Part shown: positions 10,028 through 18,207 of the stretch, piece by piece
How the letters are laid out: the number at the start of each line of letters is the position of its first letter
Numbering within the stretch: position 1 is the first letter of the stretch
NCBI RefSeq assembly: GCF_020616515.1
Contig: NZ_CP085135.1
Span: 5,875,001 to 5,939,000, forward strand
DNA length: 64,000 bases
DNA from: Mesorhizobium sp. PAMC28654
GTDB taxonomy: Bacteria > Pseudomonadota > Alphaproteobacteria > Rhizobiales > Rhizobiaceae
Direction of reading: 5' to 3'
Made by a program: the position numbers and the translations under genes
Notes under the pieces: generated by a model
The model's database searches: none
Seen by the model: only the letters and a program-made list of their open reading frames with translations
Told to the model about the DNA's origin: nothing

Positions 10028-10235
10028 GTTCGATGCCGCCTTCGAACGTATCGACGCAGATTATGCGCGACCTTGGCAGAAATTGCAGGAAGAACAGCGC
10101 CGAGCGGCCCTCGAACGAGCCTACTTCCAGCACCTGGGCGGCGGAGTGGACCTTGTCGCGAAGCAGGCTTTCCCAGACTTCCAGGTGAAAGGAAGCCCAG
10201 TCATGCGTGAGCGACCGCCCTTCGAAATAGTCCAT
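10028..10235 (-). pseudogene. N-terminal part of the methyltransferase-glycosyltransferase, in a shifted frame
   Basis: From ATG 10235 the minus strand reads MDYFEGRSLTHDWASFHLEV and then VLEVGSFEGRSALFFLQFL, a SAM motif I, and IICVDTFEGGIEH. The family continuation (EARFDHN, YIDGDHR) is then in the next frame, at 8429-10027. The two parts are out of register by one extra base (or two missing) at about 10010-10045. Restoring it would give a protein of about 600 residues. This is either a real inactivating mutation or a sequence error; the two halves could in principle be made separately. Confidence 0.72.
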
Positions 10236-10504
10236 GCCAATATAACCCGCCCTTAGGAGCGGCCGCCCGGCGCGGCGTGGATCGGCCGTCAGGCCAAAAC
10301 TGGCGCCACCGGCTTCCACCGCGCTCAACCCACCGAGGGCTCGTGACAGAATTCCGCACCAAACAAGCTCGATGCGCGGTTCCGCACTGTCCCCAACCCC
10401 GGCCAAACTCTTGCACCAATACCGGCGCGGGTAAAGCGTTTGCCGGATGCAGTCAGGCCTGCCCCTTGGCGCCGATCGCGGAGATGGATGCGACCTTGTA
10501 TAGG

Positions 10505-10516
10505 ATAGGGGGGTAT
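10505..10516 (+). promoter_or_regulatory. Candidate DmeR operator (G-tract palindrome)
   Basis: ATAGGGGGGTAT, a run of six G flanked by ATA/TAT inverted repeats, lies 15 bp before the dmeR start. RcnR/CsoR-family repressors bind G/C-tract palindromes of this design near their own promoters, so autoregulation by metal is likely. Confidence 0.65.
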
Positions 10517-10531
10517 GCTAAATGGAGCGGC

Positions 10532-10810
10532 ATGACGCACACGATCCGTGAAAAGCAAAAGCTCCTGGCGCGCGTGCGCCGCATCAAGGGCCAGGTCGAG
10601 GCCATCGAGCGGGCGCTCGACAGCGAGGCCGGCTGCGAGGCGGTCATGCATCTCATTGCCGGCGCGCGCGGCGCGATGACCGGGCTGATGGGCGAAGTGA
10701 TCGAGGATCATGTGCGCACGCATCTCGTCGATTCCGAGCGATTTCCCGGCGCGCTCGATACCGAAGCGGTCGACGAGTTGCTCGATGTCATCCGCACCTA
10801 TGTGAAGTGA
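10532..10810 (+). CDS. dmeR: Ni/Co-responsive repressor of the RcnR/CsoR family
   Basis: A 92-residue all-helical DUF156 repressor starting MTHTIREKQKLLARVRRIKG. The RcnR metal ligands are all present at the expected positions: His3, Cys35, His60 and His64, which distinguishes it from copper-sensing CsoR and formaldehyde-sensing FrmR. It is predicted to bind the G-tract operator just upstream and release it when Ni(II) or Co(II) binds. The stop codon is 9 bp before the start of the transporter gene. In Rhizobium leguminosarum a dmeRF pair is known to give Ni/Co resistance. A longer upstream frame from 10277 is rejected because it would run through the operator. Confidence 0.9.
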   Translation: MTHTIREKQKLLARVRRIKGQVEAIERALDSEAGCEAVMHLIAGARGAMTGLMGEVIEDHVRTHLVDSERFPGALDTEAVDELLDVIRTYVK

Positions 10811-10818
10811 GTTCCGCC

Positions 10819-12057
10819 ATGATTGCAGCCGCCGTCCACAGCCATATGTTCCTGGGTGAGGAACACCAGAAGAGCGAGCGCAAGACCTGGGCGGTGATCT
10901 GGCTCTGCGCGGCCATGATGGTGGCCGAGATCGTCGGCGGCCTCTTGTTCGGCTCGATCGCGCTTGTCGCCGATGGGCTGCATATGAGCACGCATGCGGG
11001 TGCGCTGCTGCTTGCGGCACTTGCCTATACTTATGCGCGCCGGCATGCCGCCGACCCTCGCTTCACCTTCGGCACCGGCAAGCTCGGCGACCTTGCCGGC
11101 TTCACCAGCGCCATCATCCTGGCGATGATCGCCCTGCTGATCGGCTACGAATCCGTCTCGCGCCTTTATGCCCCCGTGCCCATTCATTTCGCCGAGGCTA
11201 TTCCCGTCGCCTGCCTTGGCCTTGCCGTCAACATTGCCAGTGCCTGGCTGCTCAGCGGCGGCGACCATCACGGCCACAGTCACGGGCATGGCCACAGCCA
11301 CGGGCACAGCCATGCCAACGAGCATGGGCATGACGAAACGCGCATCATTGCCACGGCCGATGGCGACGTCGTGCTGGAGGTGTTCGAGGACGGCGTGCCG
11401 CCGCGCTTCCGGCTGCGCGCGCAATCCGGCTCTCCGCTCACGGCTTCCGACGTCTCGATCGAAACCGTGCGGCCGGATGGGGCGCGGCAGACCTTCGCCT
11501 TCGGAGACCTTGGCGATGGCCTGCAATCCATCGCGGAGATTCCCGAACCGCATGCCTTCGAGGCCAATGTCACGATCAACGGCCAGACTCATGCGGTCGT
11601 CTTCGAGGAGCATGAGCACGCGCACGGCAAGGCCGCCCGCGACAACAACATGCGCGCGGCCGTGGTTCATGTCATCGCCGACGCCGCCGTCTCGGTGCTG
11701 GTCATCGTCGGGCTCATTCTGGCGCGCGCCTTCGGCTGGCTGTGGATGGATCCGCTGGCCGGCATCATCGGCGCGGTGGTCATCGCCAGTTGGGCGCTCG
11801 GGCTGATCCGCGACACCAGCGCCGTGCTGCTCGACATGAACCCGGACCGTGGCATGGCCGACAATGTGCGCCAGACCATCGAGAGCGAAGGCGACGAGCT
11901 TGCCGACCTGCATCTGTGGCGGCTGGGGCCGGGGCATCTCGGCGCCATCGTCTCCGTGGTCACGCCGACGCGGCGCGGCGAGGACTATTACCGCGCCCGG
12001 CTGGCGCGCTTCCGCTCGCTGTCGCATCTGACCATCGAGGTCAGGAAGGCCGCGTAA
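10819..12057 (+). CDS. dmeF: Cation diffusion facilitator, Co/Ni efflux (DmeF type)
   Basis: A 413-residue inner-membrane protein of the cation diffusion facilitator family with six membrane helices. Helix 2 carries ADGLHMSTHAGALL and helix 5 HVIADAAVSVLVIVG, the metal site of the DmeF subgroup. A long His-rich loop at about residues 149-173 (HHGHSHGHGHSHGHSH) and a second acidic/His segment (EEHEHAHGK) would bind cytoplasmic metal. It exports Co(II) and Ni(II) in exchange for protons. It follows dmeR directly; a GTG at 10807 overlapping the dmeR stop is an alternative start, but ATG 10819 fits the family. Confidence 0.9.
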   Translation: MIAAAVHSHMFLGEEHQKSERKTWAVIWLCAAMMVAEIVGGLLFGSIALVADGLHMSTHAGALLLAALAYTYARRHAADPRFTFGTGKLGDLAGFTSAIILAMIALLIGYESVSRLYAPVPIHFAEAIPVACLGLAVNIASAWLLSGGDHHGHSHGHGHSHGHSHANEHGHDETRIIATADGDVVLEVFEDGVPPRFRLRAQSGSPLTASDVSIETVRPDGARQTFAFGDLGDGLQSIAEIPEPHAFEANVTINGQTHAVVFEEHEHAHGKAARDNNMRAAVVHVIADAAVSVLVIVGLILARAFGWLWMDPLAGIIGAVVIASWALGLIRDTSAVLLDMNPDRGMADNVRQTIESEGDELADLHLWRLGPGHLGAIVSVVTPTRRGEDYYRARLARFRSLSHLTIEVRKAA

Positions 12058-12249
12058 GGTCGCTTCATCAGGGTGGCTCGGAATCCAAACCTGCCGGCCG
12101 ACCAGCCTGCCAGCGTCCGCCATGTCCGAAGCCAGCCAAGGAAATGCGCGGCGATCAAAATGATCTGATCGCGGGAGCCTCGAAATTTACGGGCATCGCG
12201 GGCTTGATCTGCTACGGTTGGCGAAGTCGCTGCGGGCAGGTGGCTCTGG

Positions 12250-13296
12250 ATGCGTTTGCTTTGGGTTGGGGCGGTATCGATTTGCTTCTGGCTGTGCTCG
12301 ATCGGACCCGATGGGAGTCTTGAGTTGTTTCTGAAGGAGGGCGGCGTGCCGGGACTCTCCTTCGCCATCCTGCGCGACGGCAAGATCGTCAAGGCGAGCG
12401 CGCAGGGCGTGCGCGATGCGTCAACCGGCGCTCCGGTCGATGCCAGCACGATCTTCGAGGCGGCGTCATTGTCCAAGCCGGTCTTTGCCTATGCCGTGCT
12501 GCAGCTTGTGGATGCCGGGCAGCTGTCGCTGGACGACCCGCTGTCGCGTTATGTTCCAGACTATGTGGAGGACGATCCGCGCGCGGCCTCGATCACCGTG
12601 CGCAATGTTCTCAGCCAGTCATCCGGCCTGCCCAACTGGCGCGGCGGCGCGACGCCTCTGAAGACCTATTTCCCGCCGGGCGAACGCTTCAGCTATTCGG
12701 GCGAGGGATTTGTCTGGCTGCAGCGCGTGGTCGAGGTAATCACCGGCCAGCCCCTGGACGACGTCATGTCGCGCCTGGTCTTCGATCCGCTGGACATGCG
12801 GCGATCGAGCTATGTCTGGCGCGCGGATTTTGAAGCGGACTATGCGGTTCCGCATGACGCCGAGCTTGTGCCCGGCAACAAGCAGCGGCCGTCAAAGGCC
12901 AGAAGCGCTTCCACGCTGCACACGACGGCGGCCGATTACGCTCGTTTCCTGCAGGCGGTCCTGTCCGGCGCGCGCCTCAAGCCCGAAACCGCGAAACTAT
13001 GGCTTTCGCCGCAGATCAGAGTCCTGCAACGCTGCGTCCAATGTCTCTCGGACGATGAACCCGCTGGCGACCAGCATATCGCATGGGGCCTGGGCTGGGG
13101 GCTGGAACCCGACGGCGGCACATTTTTCCATTGGGGCGACAATGACAGGTTCAAGGCATTTGTGACCGGATCACTCAGGGATCGTTCCGCCGTCGTTGTC
13201 TTCACCAACGGTTTCAACGGGATGGCGATCATGCCGGACATCTTGAATCAACTGATGCCGGGCGACCATCCGGCGTTCCAATGGCTCGAATACTGA
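12250..13296 (+). CDS. Exported serine hydrolase, beta-lactamase/penicillin-binding-protein-like
   Basis: A 348-residue protein with an N-terminal hydrophobic segment (MRLLWVGAVSICFWLCSIG) that acts as signal peptide or anchor. The class C beta-lactamase fold is shown by the SLSK tetrad (nucleophile Ser73, Lys76), the second motif region FSYSGEGFVWLQ with its Tyr, and HWGDNDRFKAF in the place of the KTG-type strand. Members of this family are peptidases or esterases acting in the periplasm; true beta-lactamase activity cannot be inferred. It lies 192 bp after dmeF and has no obvious partner. Confidence 0.85.
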   Translation: MRLLWVGAVSICFWLCSIGPDGSLELFLKEGGVPGLSFAILRDGKIVKASAQGVRDASTGAPVDASTIFEAASLSKPVFAYAVLQLVDAGQLSLDDPLSRYVPDYVEDDPRAASITVRNVLSQSSGLPNWRGGATPLKTYFPPGERFSYSGEGFVWLQRVVEVITGQPLDDVMSRLVFDPLDMRRSSYVWRADFEADYAVPHDAELVPGNKQRPSKARSASTLHTTAADYARFLQAVLSGARLKPETAKLWLSPQIRVLQRCVQCLSDDEPAGDQHIAWGLGWGLEPDGGTFFHWGDNDRFKAFVTGSLRDRSAVVVFTNGFNGMAIMPDILNQLMPGDHPAFQWLEY

Positions 13297-13442
13297 GATG
13301 TTGGCGGCGCGGCTTGATTGGCCGGACCTGCGACATCAGCGAAGCCAGGGCTGACGGCAAAGCCTAGATTGACAGACCGCCTGCTCTCGATCATTTCTGC
13401 ACCGCCGAGAAACGGAGGCAGCCTGTCTGGCACTCATCACCG

Positions 13443-14447
13443 GTGTCGGCCGGACGACACCTGAGAGGTGTCCCGTTGTCCGCTGTCACATCATCATCGA
13501 TCATTGCGTCCGAGCAGACTTTCACCACGGCGCGAACATTTCTTCGCATTCCCCATGCGGCAAGTGCTGAAGGCGCGGACGTCGCCTTCCTTGGCATTCC
13601 GTTCGATCTGGCCACATCCAACCGGCCGGGAGCGAGACTGGGGCCGGGCGCCATCCGTGGCGCCTCGGGGCAACTTGCCGAACTGCCGGCCTATCCCGGT
13701 GGGTTCGACCCGCTTCAACATGTCAGGGCCGTCGATCTTGGAGACGTCTATCTCCACTATGGCGACTCCCGCTCAATCCCCGGAACCATCGAAGCCGCGG
13801 CGGCGCAAGCGATGGAAACGGGAGCAACTCTGTTCGGCCTTGGTGGAGATCATTTCATCTCCTTCCCCTTGCTGAAGGCGACGGCGGCGCGTCATGGAAA
13901 GCTGGCCCTGATCCAGTTCGACGCGCACCCCGACACCTGGCAGGACCCCAAGGCTGCTCCCGGCGAGTTGGCCATGGATCACGGCACGATGTTCCGCACA
14001 GCCGTGGAGACGGGCATCATCGACCCTGCGAGGTCAATCCAGGTCGGCATCCGCACATGGGTCGATGACCCCTTGGGCATCGCCATCCTCGACAACGTTG
14101 CCTGTGACGACGCCACGCCCGAAGGCATCGCGGCGATCATCCGGCGGGTTGTGGGTGAGGGCCCCTGCTACCTGACGATGGATATCGACTGTCTCGATCC
14201 GGCCTATGCGCCGGGAACGGGAACGCCTGTCGCCGGCGGCCTGACGCCGCTCAAGCTGCTGCGTGTCCTGCGGGCGCTCGACGACCTTGATATAGTCGGC
14301 TGCGATGTCGTGGAGGTATCTCCTCCCTACGACGTGGCCGGGATTACCGCGCTGAACGCGGCGACGATCATGTATGAACAGCTATGCCGTGTCGCCCGCA
14401 GGAAGGGCGCCGTCGATCAGAGCTATCCCCGGTTGTCGCTGCCGTGA
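13443..14447 (+). CDS. Agmatinase/arginase-family ureohydrolase
   Basis: A 334-residue cytosolic Mn enzyme that hydrolyses a guanidino compound to urea and an amine. All metal ligands are visible: LGGDH (His137), QFDAHPD (Asp160, His162, Asp164) and MDIDCLDPAYAPGTGTP (Asp247, Asp249). The pattern after the last ligand is that of SpeB-like agmatinases and related guanidinobutyrase/guanidinopropionase enzymes, so the substrate is not certain. The start is GTG 13443; a later in-frame start would remove a poorly conserved leader. It appears to be a single-gene unit. Confidence 0.87.
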   Translation: MSAGRHLRGVPLSAVTSSSIIASEQTFTTARTFLRIPHAASAEGADVAFLGIPFDLATSNRPGARLGPGAIRGASGQLAELPAYPGGFDPLQHVRAVDLGDVYLHYGDSRSIPGTIEAAAAQAMETGATLFGLGGDHFISFPLLKATAARHGKLALIQFDAHPDTWQDPKAAPGELAMDHGTMFRTAVETGIIDPARSIQVGIRTWVDDPLGIAILDNVACDDATPEGIAAIIRRVVGEGPCYLTMDIDCLDPAYAPGTGTPVAGGLTPLKLLRVLRALDDLDIVGCDVVEVSPPYDVAGITALNAATIMYEQLCRVARRKGAVDQSYPRLSLP

Positions 14448-14554
14448 GGACAGGGACCACTGCCTTCCGCTGACGAGAATGTGCAGGGCGGCCGTGCCGG
14501 TTCGGCCTTATACCCCTTGGGATTCCTGACGGGGATGAGCGGGAGATTTGGCGG

Positions 14555-15127
14555 ATGGCTTTCAAACCGGGTATTGTCCTGGCGGCGCTGTGGCTCGCCT
14601 GGGTGGTCTCATGGCTCATCGCCGCGCGCTGGTCGAGCACGCCGGCGCGGGTCGAAGGCGGCCGCTTGGTGCTGCTCTACCGGGTCAGCCTTGTCGTCGG
14701 GTTTTGCCTGCTTGTTTATCCCTACCGCATCGCCTGGCTGCCGCGCCTGTGGCGGCTCAGCGTCCTCGAAGGCTGGCTGGTCGACCTGCTGGCCCTCGCG
14801 GGCTTTGCCTTCTGCTGGTGGGCGCGGGTGCATCTTGGCCGCCTTTGGTCGAGCGCGGTGACGCTCAAGCCTGATCATCACATCGTCGACACCGGTCCCT
14901 ACGGCCTGGTGCGCCATCCCATCTACACAGGACTGCTGGCGGCCATTCTCGCCTCGGTGCTGATGAACGGCACGCTGCCTGGTGTCATCGGTGGCCTGGT
15001 CATGCTGGCCGGCATGGTGACGAAAGCCCGGCTGGAAGAGGCGTGGCTGCGCCGGCAACTGGGCGAGGGCGCCTATGATGCCTACGCCAAACGGGTGCCG
15101 ATGCTCGTTCCGTTCGCGCGGCTGTAG
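14555..15127 (+). CDS. Isoprenylcysteine/phospholipid methyltransferase-family membrane protein
   Basis: A 190-residue polytopic membrane protein with about five hydrophobic segments. The signature of the ICMT/PEMT superfamily is at about residues 109-130 (HHIVDTGPYGLVRHPIYTG), followed by a C-terminal EEAWLRRQLGEGAYDAYAKR with the conserved Glu and Tyr. These proteins use SAM to methylate membrane-associated thiols or lipids; bacterial substrates are mostly unknown. ATG 14555 has GGGAGATTTGGCGG upstream. Confidence 0.8.
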   Translation: MAFKPGIVLAALWLAWVVSWLIAARWSSTPARVEGGRLVLLYRVSLVVGFCLLVYPYRIAWLPRLWRLSVLEGWLVDLLALAGFAFCWWARVHLGRLWSSAVTLKPDHHIVDTGPYGLVRHPIYTGLLAAILASVLMNGTLPGVIGGLVMLAGMVTKARLEEAWLRRQLGEGAYDAYAKRVPMLVPFARL

Positions 15128-15228
15128 ACGTTGCTACGCGTTTCCCGATCTGGCTCTCGCCGACGCGAATTGGCCATCCAGCCGCGCGTTGAGGGTGGAC
15201 CTGATCCGGACAACGCCGGGAAGGTCGT

Positions 15229-17193
15229 TCAGGCAGCTGGTTGCCTCGAAGGCGGGAGCTTGAGCAGCTTCTCCATCGCTGCTGGCTTGATCGGCCTGCT
15301 GAAGTGGTAGCCTTGAATTTCGTCGCAGTGGTTGTCGCGCAGGAAGGCAAGCTGTTCGTCGGTCTCCACGCCCTCCGCGATGACCCGCATATTCAGCCTT
15401 TGTCCAAGCGAGATGACCGCGGCGGCAATGCCTTTGTCGTTCTCGTCATTGGCAAGGTTGCGGATGAACGACTGGTCGATCTTGAGTCGCGCCACCGGCA
15501 GGTTCTTCAATGAACTGAGGCTCGAATAGCCGGTGCCGAAATCGTCGATGGCGAAATGGACGCCCATGGCCTGCAGTTCCTTCATCGTCGCGATTGCCTG
15601 GTCGACGTCCCGCATGAGCAGGCTTTCGGTCAGCTCCAGCTCGAGATACCTTGCCTCCAGGCCACTTTCGCTCAGCGCACGCTTGACGCGACTGATCCAG
15701 CTCCTGTCGTGGAACTGACGCGCCGAAACATTGACCGAAATGTTGATGGGGGGCAGTCCCGCATCCTGCCATGCCTTGTTCTGCCGGCAGGCCTCACGCA
15801 AGACCCAATCGCCGAGCGGCACAATCAGCCCCGTTTCCTCGGCAAGCGGAATGAACTGCGCCGGAGAGATCACGCCCAGCACCGGGTGTTGCCAGCGCAC
15901 CAGCGCCTCGACCGCGAACAAGCGCCCCGATTGCAGGTCGACCTGGGGCTGGTAGAGCAAATAGAATTCGGAGCGCGCAATGCCGTTGCGCATCGCCTCC
16001 TGGAGCGCCAGCCTTTCATGGGCCGTGGTGTTCATTTCGGATGTATAGAACTGGAAGCCGTCGCGGCCGGCATCCTTGGCCTTGTACATCGCGGCATCCG
16101 CGTTCCTGAGCAGCGTCTCCGCGTCCAGCCCGTCATTGGGAAAGGTCGCGACCCCCATGCTGCAGGTAATGTGGAAAACCTGGCCCTCGATGGGGACGGG
16201 CCTGGTGATGGCCACACGGATCCTTTCCAGTATTGCCGAGACAGCATCGGGGCTTTCGAGCTGGTCGACAAGCAGGATGACGAATTCGTCTCCTCCCAAC
16301 CGCACCACGGTGTCGGTTGGCTTCACGCAATCAACCATCCGGCGCGCGATGACCTTGAGAAGCGCGTCGCCAGCGGTATGCCCCAGGCTGTCATTGACCG
16401 TCTTGAAATTGTCGAGATCGACGAACACCACCGACACCCAGGGATTGTGGCGCTGGGTCTGCAACATCGCCTGGGTCAGCCGGTCCTTGAGCAGGCTGCG
16501 GTTGGGCAGGCCCGTCAGCGCGTCATGGTGGGCCAGGAAGCTGATCTGCTCTTCGGCGCGTTTGCGTTCGATGGCGATTGCCGCGATGCGGGTCGTCATC
16601 TCGGTCAGCCGCGTTTCGACCGGGCTCGGCTCGCGCACCCGTGCCGAATACATCGCAAAGGTGCCGAGGACGGCGCCCTGGTGCGACAGGATCGGAGCCG
16701 ACCAGCAGGAGCGCAACCCGTGCCGCGCCGCCAGGTCCCGGTAGTCCTTCCATAGGGGATGGTCAGCGATATCGGCGACGATGACGGATTCTCGCCTATA
16801 GGCGGCGGTGCCGCAGGAGCCGACGTCCGGACCAATGGCAATGCCGTCGATCGCCTTCGAATAGGCCGCAGGCAGGCTTGGCGCCGCGCCTTGCCTGAGG
16901 TGGCCGGTCTCGTCCAGCAGCAGGATCGAGCCCAGCACGCCTTCCAATTGCGCTTCCATCAGATGCACGAGGCGATCGAGGATTTCGCCGAGCGGAGCAT
17001 TCATGGCAATCATTTCCAGCACGATTGCCTGTTCCTCGCGCAGCATATCGGCTTGCTTGCGCGTGGTCACGTCGCGGGAAATGCCGACAAGGCCGATGAT
17101 TTCATTCTGCTCGTTGTGCAAGGCCACTTTCGATGTCGAGAGCCATTTTTTCGCGCCGGACTTGTCGACGACGACTTCTTCCATGTCGATCAT
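15229..17193 (-). CDS. GAF-GGDEF-EAL c-di-GMP enzyme (frame after the amber codon)
   Basis: A 654-residue frame that begins in the PAC part of a PAS domain, followed by a GAF domain (about 60-208), a GGDEF domain with intact RLGGDEFVILL at about 298-308, and an EAL domain with EALVRW at about 429, ELTESLL and IDDFGTGYSSLSSL. Both catalytic motifs are intact, so it could make or hydrolyse cyclic di-GMP in the cytoplasm. No membrane segment is visible. The first part of the gene lies upstream in the same frame (17218-17547), separated by one TAG codon. Translation might restart at ATG 17193 but would lack most of the PAS sensor. Confidence 0.85.
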   Translation of the reverse strand: MIDMEEVVVDKSGAKKWLSTSKVALHNEQNEIIGLVGISRDVTTRKQADMLREEQAIVLEMIAMNAPLGEILDRLVHLMEAQLEGVLGSILLLDETGHLRQGAAPSLPAAYSKAIDGIAIGPDVGSCGTAAYRRESVIVADIADHPLWKDYRDLAARHGLRSCWSAPILSHQGAVLGTFAMYSARVREPSPVETRLTEMTTRIAAIAIERKRAEEQISFLAHHDALTGLPNRSLLKDRLTQAMLQTQRHNPWVSVVFVDLDNFKTVNDSLGHTAGDALLKVIARRMVDCVKPTDTVVRLGGDEFVILLVDQLESPDAVSAILERIRVAITRPVPIEGQVFHITCSMGVATFPNDGLDAETLLRNADAAMYKAKDAGRDGFQFYTSEMNTTAHERLALQEAMRNGIARSEFYLLYQPQVDLQSGRLFAVEALVRWQHPVLGVISPAQFIPLAEETGLIVPLGDWVLREACRQNKAWQDAGLPPINISVNVSARQFHDRSWISRVKRALSESGLEARYLELELTESLLMRDVDQAIATMKELQAMGVHFAIDDFGTGYSSLSSLKNLPVARLKIDQSFIRNLANDENDKGIAAAVISLGQRLNMRVIAEGVETDEQLAFLRDNHCDEIQGYHFSRPIKPAAMEKLLKLPPSRQPAA

Positions 17194-17217
17194 CGGTTGC
17201 CCGGAGCGGATGATGGT

Positions 17218-17547
17218 CTACTCGATCTCGAAGAATTTCGCGGCCAGCTCCGGTGTGTGGAGGTCAAAGTCGGTCTTGCCGATCATCTCATCGAGCCGTG
17301 CGCAGCCATGGATATCGGCAACCGCCTTGTTCACGACCAGAAAGCGGGACTCAAGGTCCTTGGCGAACAGATAGTCCGGCACATGGTCGATCATCGCCCG
17401 CAAAAGGCCGCGTTCGGCGCTCCAGTCCTGTTCCGCGTTCACGCGCTCGCGGAATTCAGCTTCGAGCCTTGCGATCATCGCGACCAGCCGGTCGGGGTTC
17501 TCGGTCTCGGCATAGTACCCGGGCTGACGCAATACAGTCTTTGGCAC
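17218..17547 (-). pseudogene. N-terminal PAS part of the GGDEF-EAL protein, ended by an in-frame TAG
   Basis: The 109 codons from ATG 17547 encode a coiled-coil leader (MIARLEAEFRERVNAEQDWS) and a PAS fold (LLRAMIDHVPDYLFAKDLES, FLVVNKAVADIHG, KTDFDLHTPELAAKFFEIE). TAG at 17218-17220 then stops it. The next eight codons (TIIRSGQP) and the 15229-17193 frame continue without any frame change, exactly as PAS-PAC proteins do. A single C-to-T change in a Gln CAG codon would explain it. The intact protein would be about 772 residues. Confidence 0.82.
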
Positions 17548-17812
17548 GCACGTCCCTCCTGACTGCTGTCCGTCTCCCCCGGCGACGTGGCGGCATGGTA
17601 GGCCTGCCCAGACAATCTTTCAGGCTACCACCCAAAAACCTTCGTCTTGATTAGCGCGCGGGCGGGTCCGGACCGTGGGGCCGTTGCATGCCCACCGTTT
17701 GGGGAACCTTGGACACGTCCATGCAAGGTGAGCCGTGCCGATGCAGAGCGGCGGAACAACGCCGGACAGGTCGTGACGCTTTGAAATGAGCTTTACAGGT
17801 CGCTACAAAGGC

Positions 17813-17826
17813 GATATCAAGATATC
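17813..17826 (+). promoter_or_regulatory. Candidate ArsR operator
   Basis: GATATCAAGATATC, an inverted repeat of GATATC with a 2-bp spacer, lies 23 bp before the arsR start in an AT-rich patch that also contains ATCCaaGGAT. The position suits autorepression of the ars operon. The rest of 17548-17849 contains no gene. Confidence 0.5.
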
Positions 17827-17849
17827 TATAAATCCAAGGATTCGGATAT

Positions 17850-18182
17850 ATGGATAAGAAGAGTACATTAAACGGACTGGCCGCATTGGGGCAGGAGACG
17901 CGGCTGGATGTCTTCCGGTTGCTCGTCCGCGCCGGGCCGCCGGGCATTCCGGCGGGCGAGATCGCGACAAGGCTGGACACGGTGCAGAACACCATGTCGG
18001 CGCATCTCAAGGTACTCGTTCATGCCGGGCTGATCCGGCCCGAACGCGACGGCAGGATTGTGCGCTATGTCGCTGACATGACCGGCTTTCGCGACCTCCT
18101 GGCCTACCTGATGGAAGACTGCTGCAACGGCGCGCCGGAGCTCTGCCGTCCGGTCATCGATGCCGTCACTTGCAAGTGCTAA
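17850..18182 (+). CDS. arsR: ArsR-family arsenite-responsive repressor
   Basis: A 110-residue winged-helix repressor (LAALGQETRLDVFRLLV, then NTMSAHLKVLVHAGLIRPER as recognition helix and wing). It lacks the classic ELCVCDL metal site in the recognition helix region; instead cysteines sit at the C-terminus (Cys91, Cys92, Cys99, and Cys108/110), like the three-coordinate As(III) site of the Acidithiobacillus-type ArsR. It heads the arsR-acr3-arsC operon and is expected to repress it until As(III) or Sb(III) binds. ATG 17850 has a weak ribosome-binding site. Confidence 0.88.
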   Translation: MDKKSTLNGLAALGQETRLDVFRLLVRAGPPGIPAGEIATRLDTVQNTMSAHLKVLVHAGLIRPERDGRIVRYVADMTGFRDLLAYLMEDCCNGAPELCRPVIDAVTCKC

Positions 18183-18207
18183 GCCGCGAAGAGCAGGGAA
18201 AGCCATC

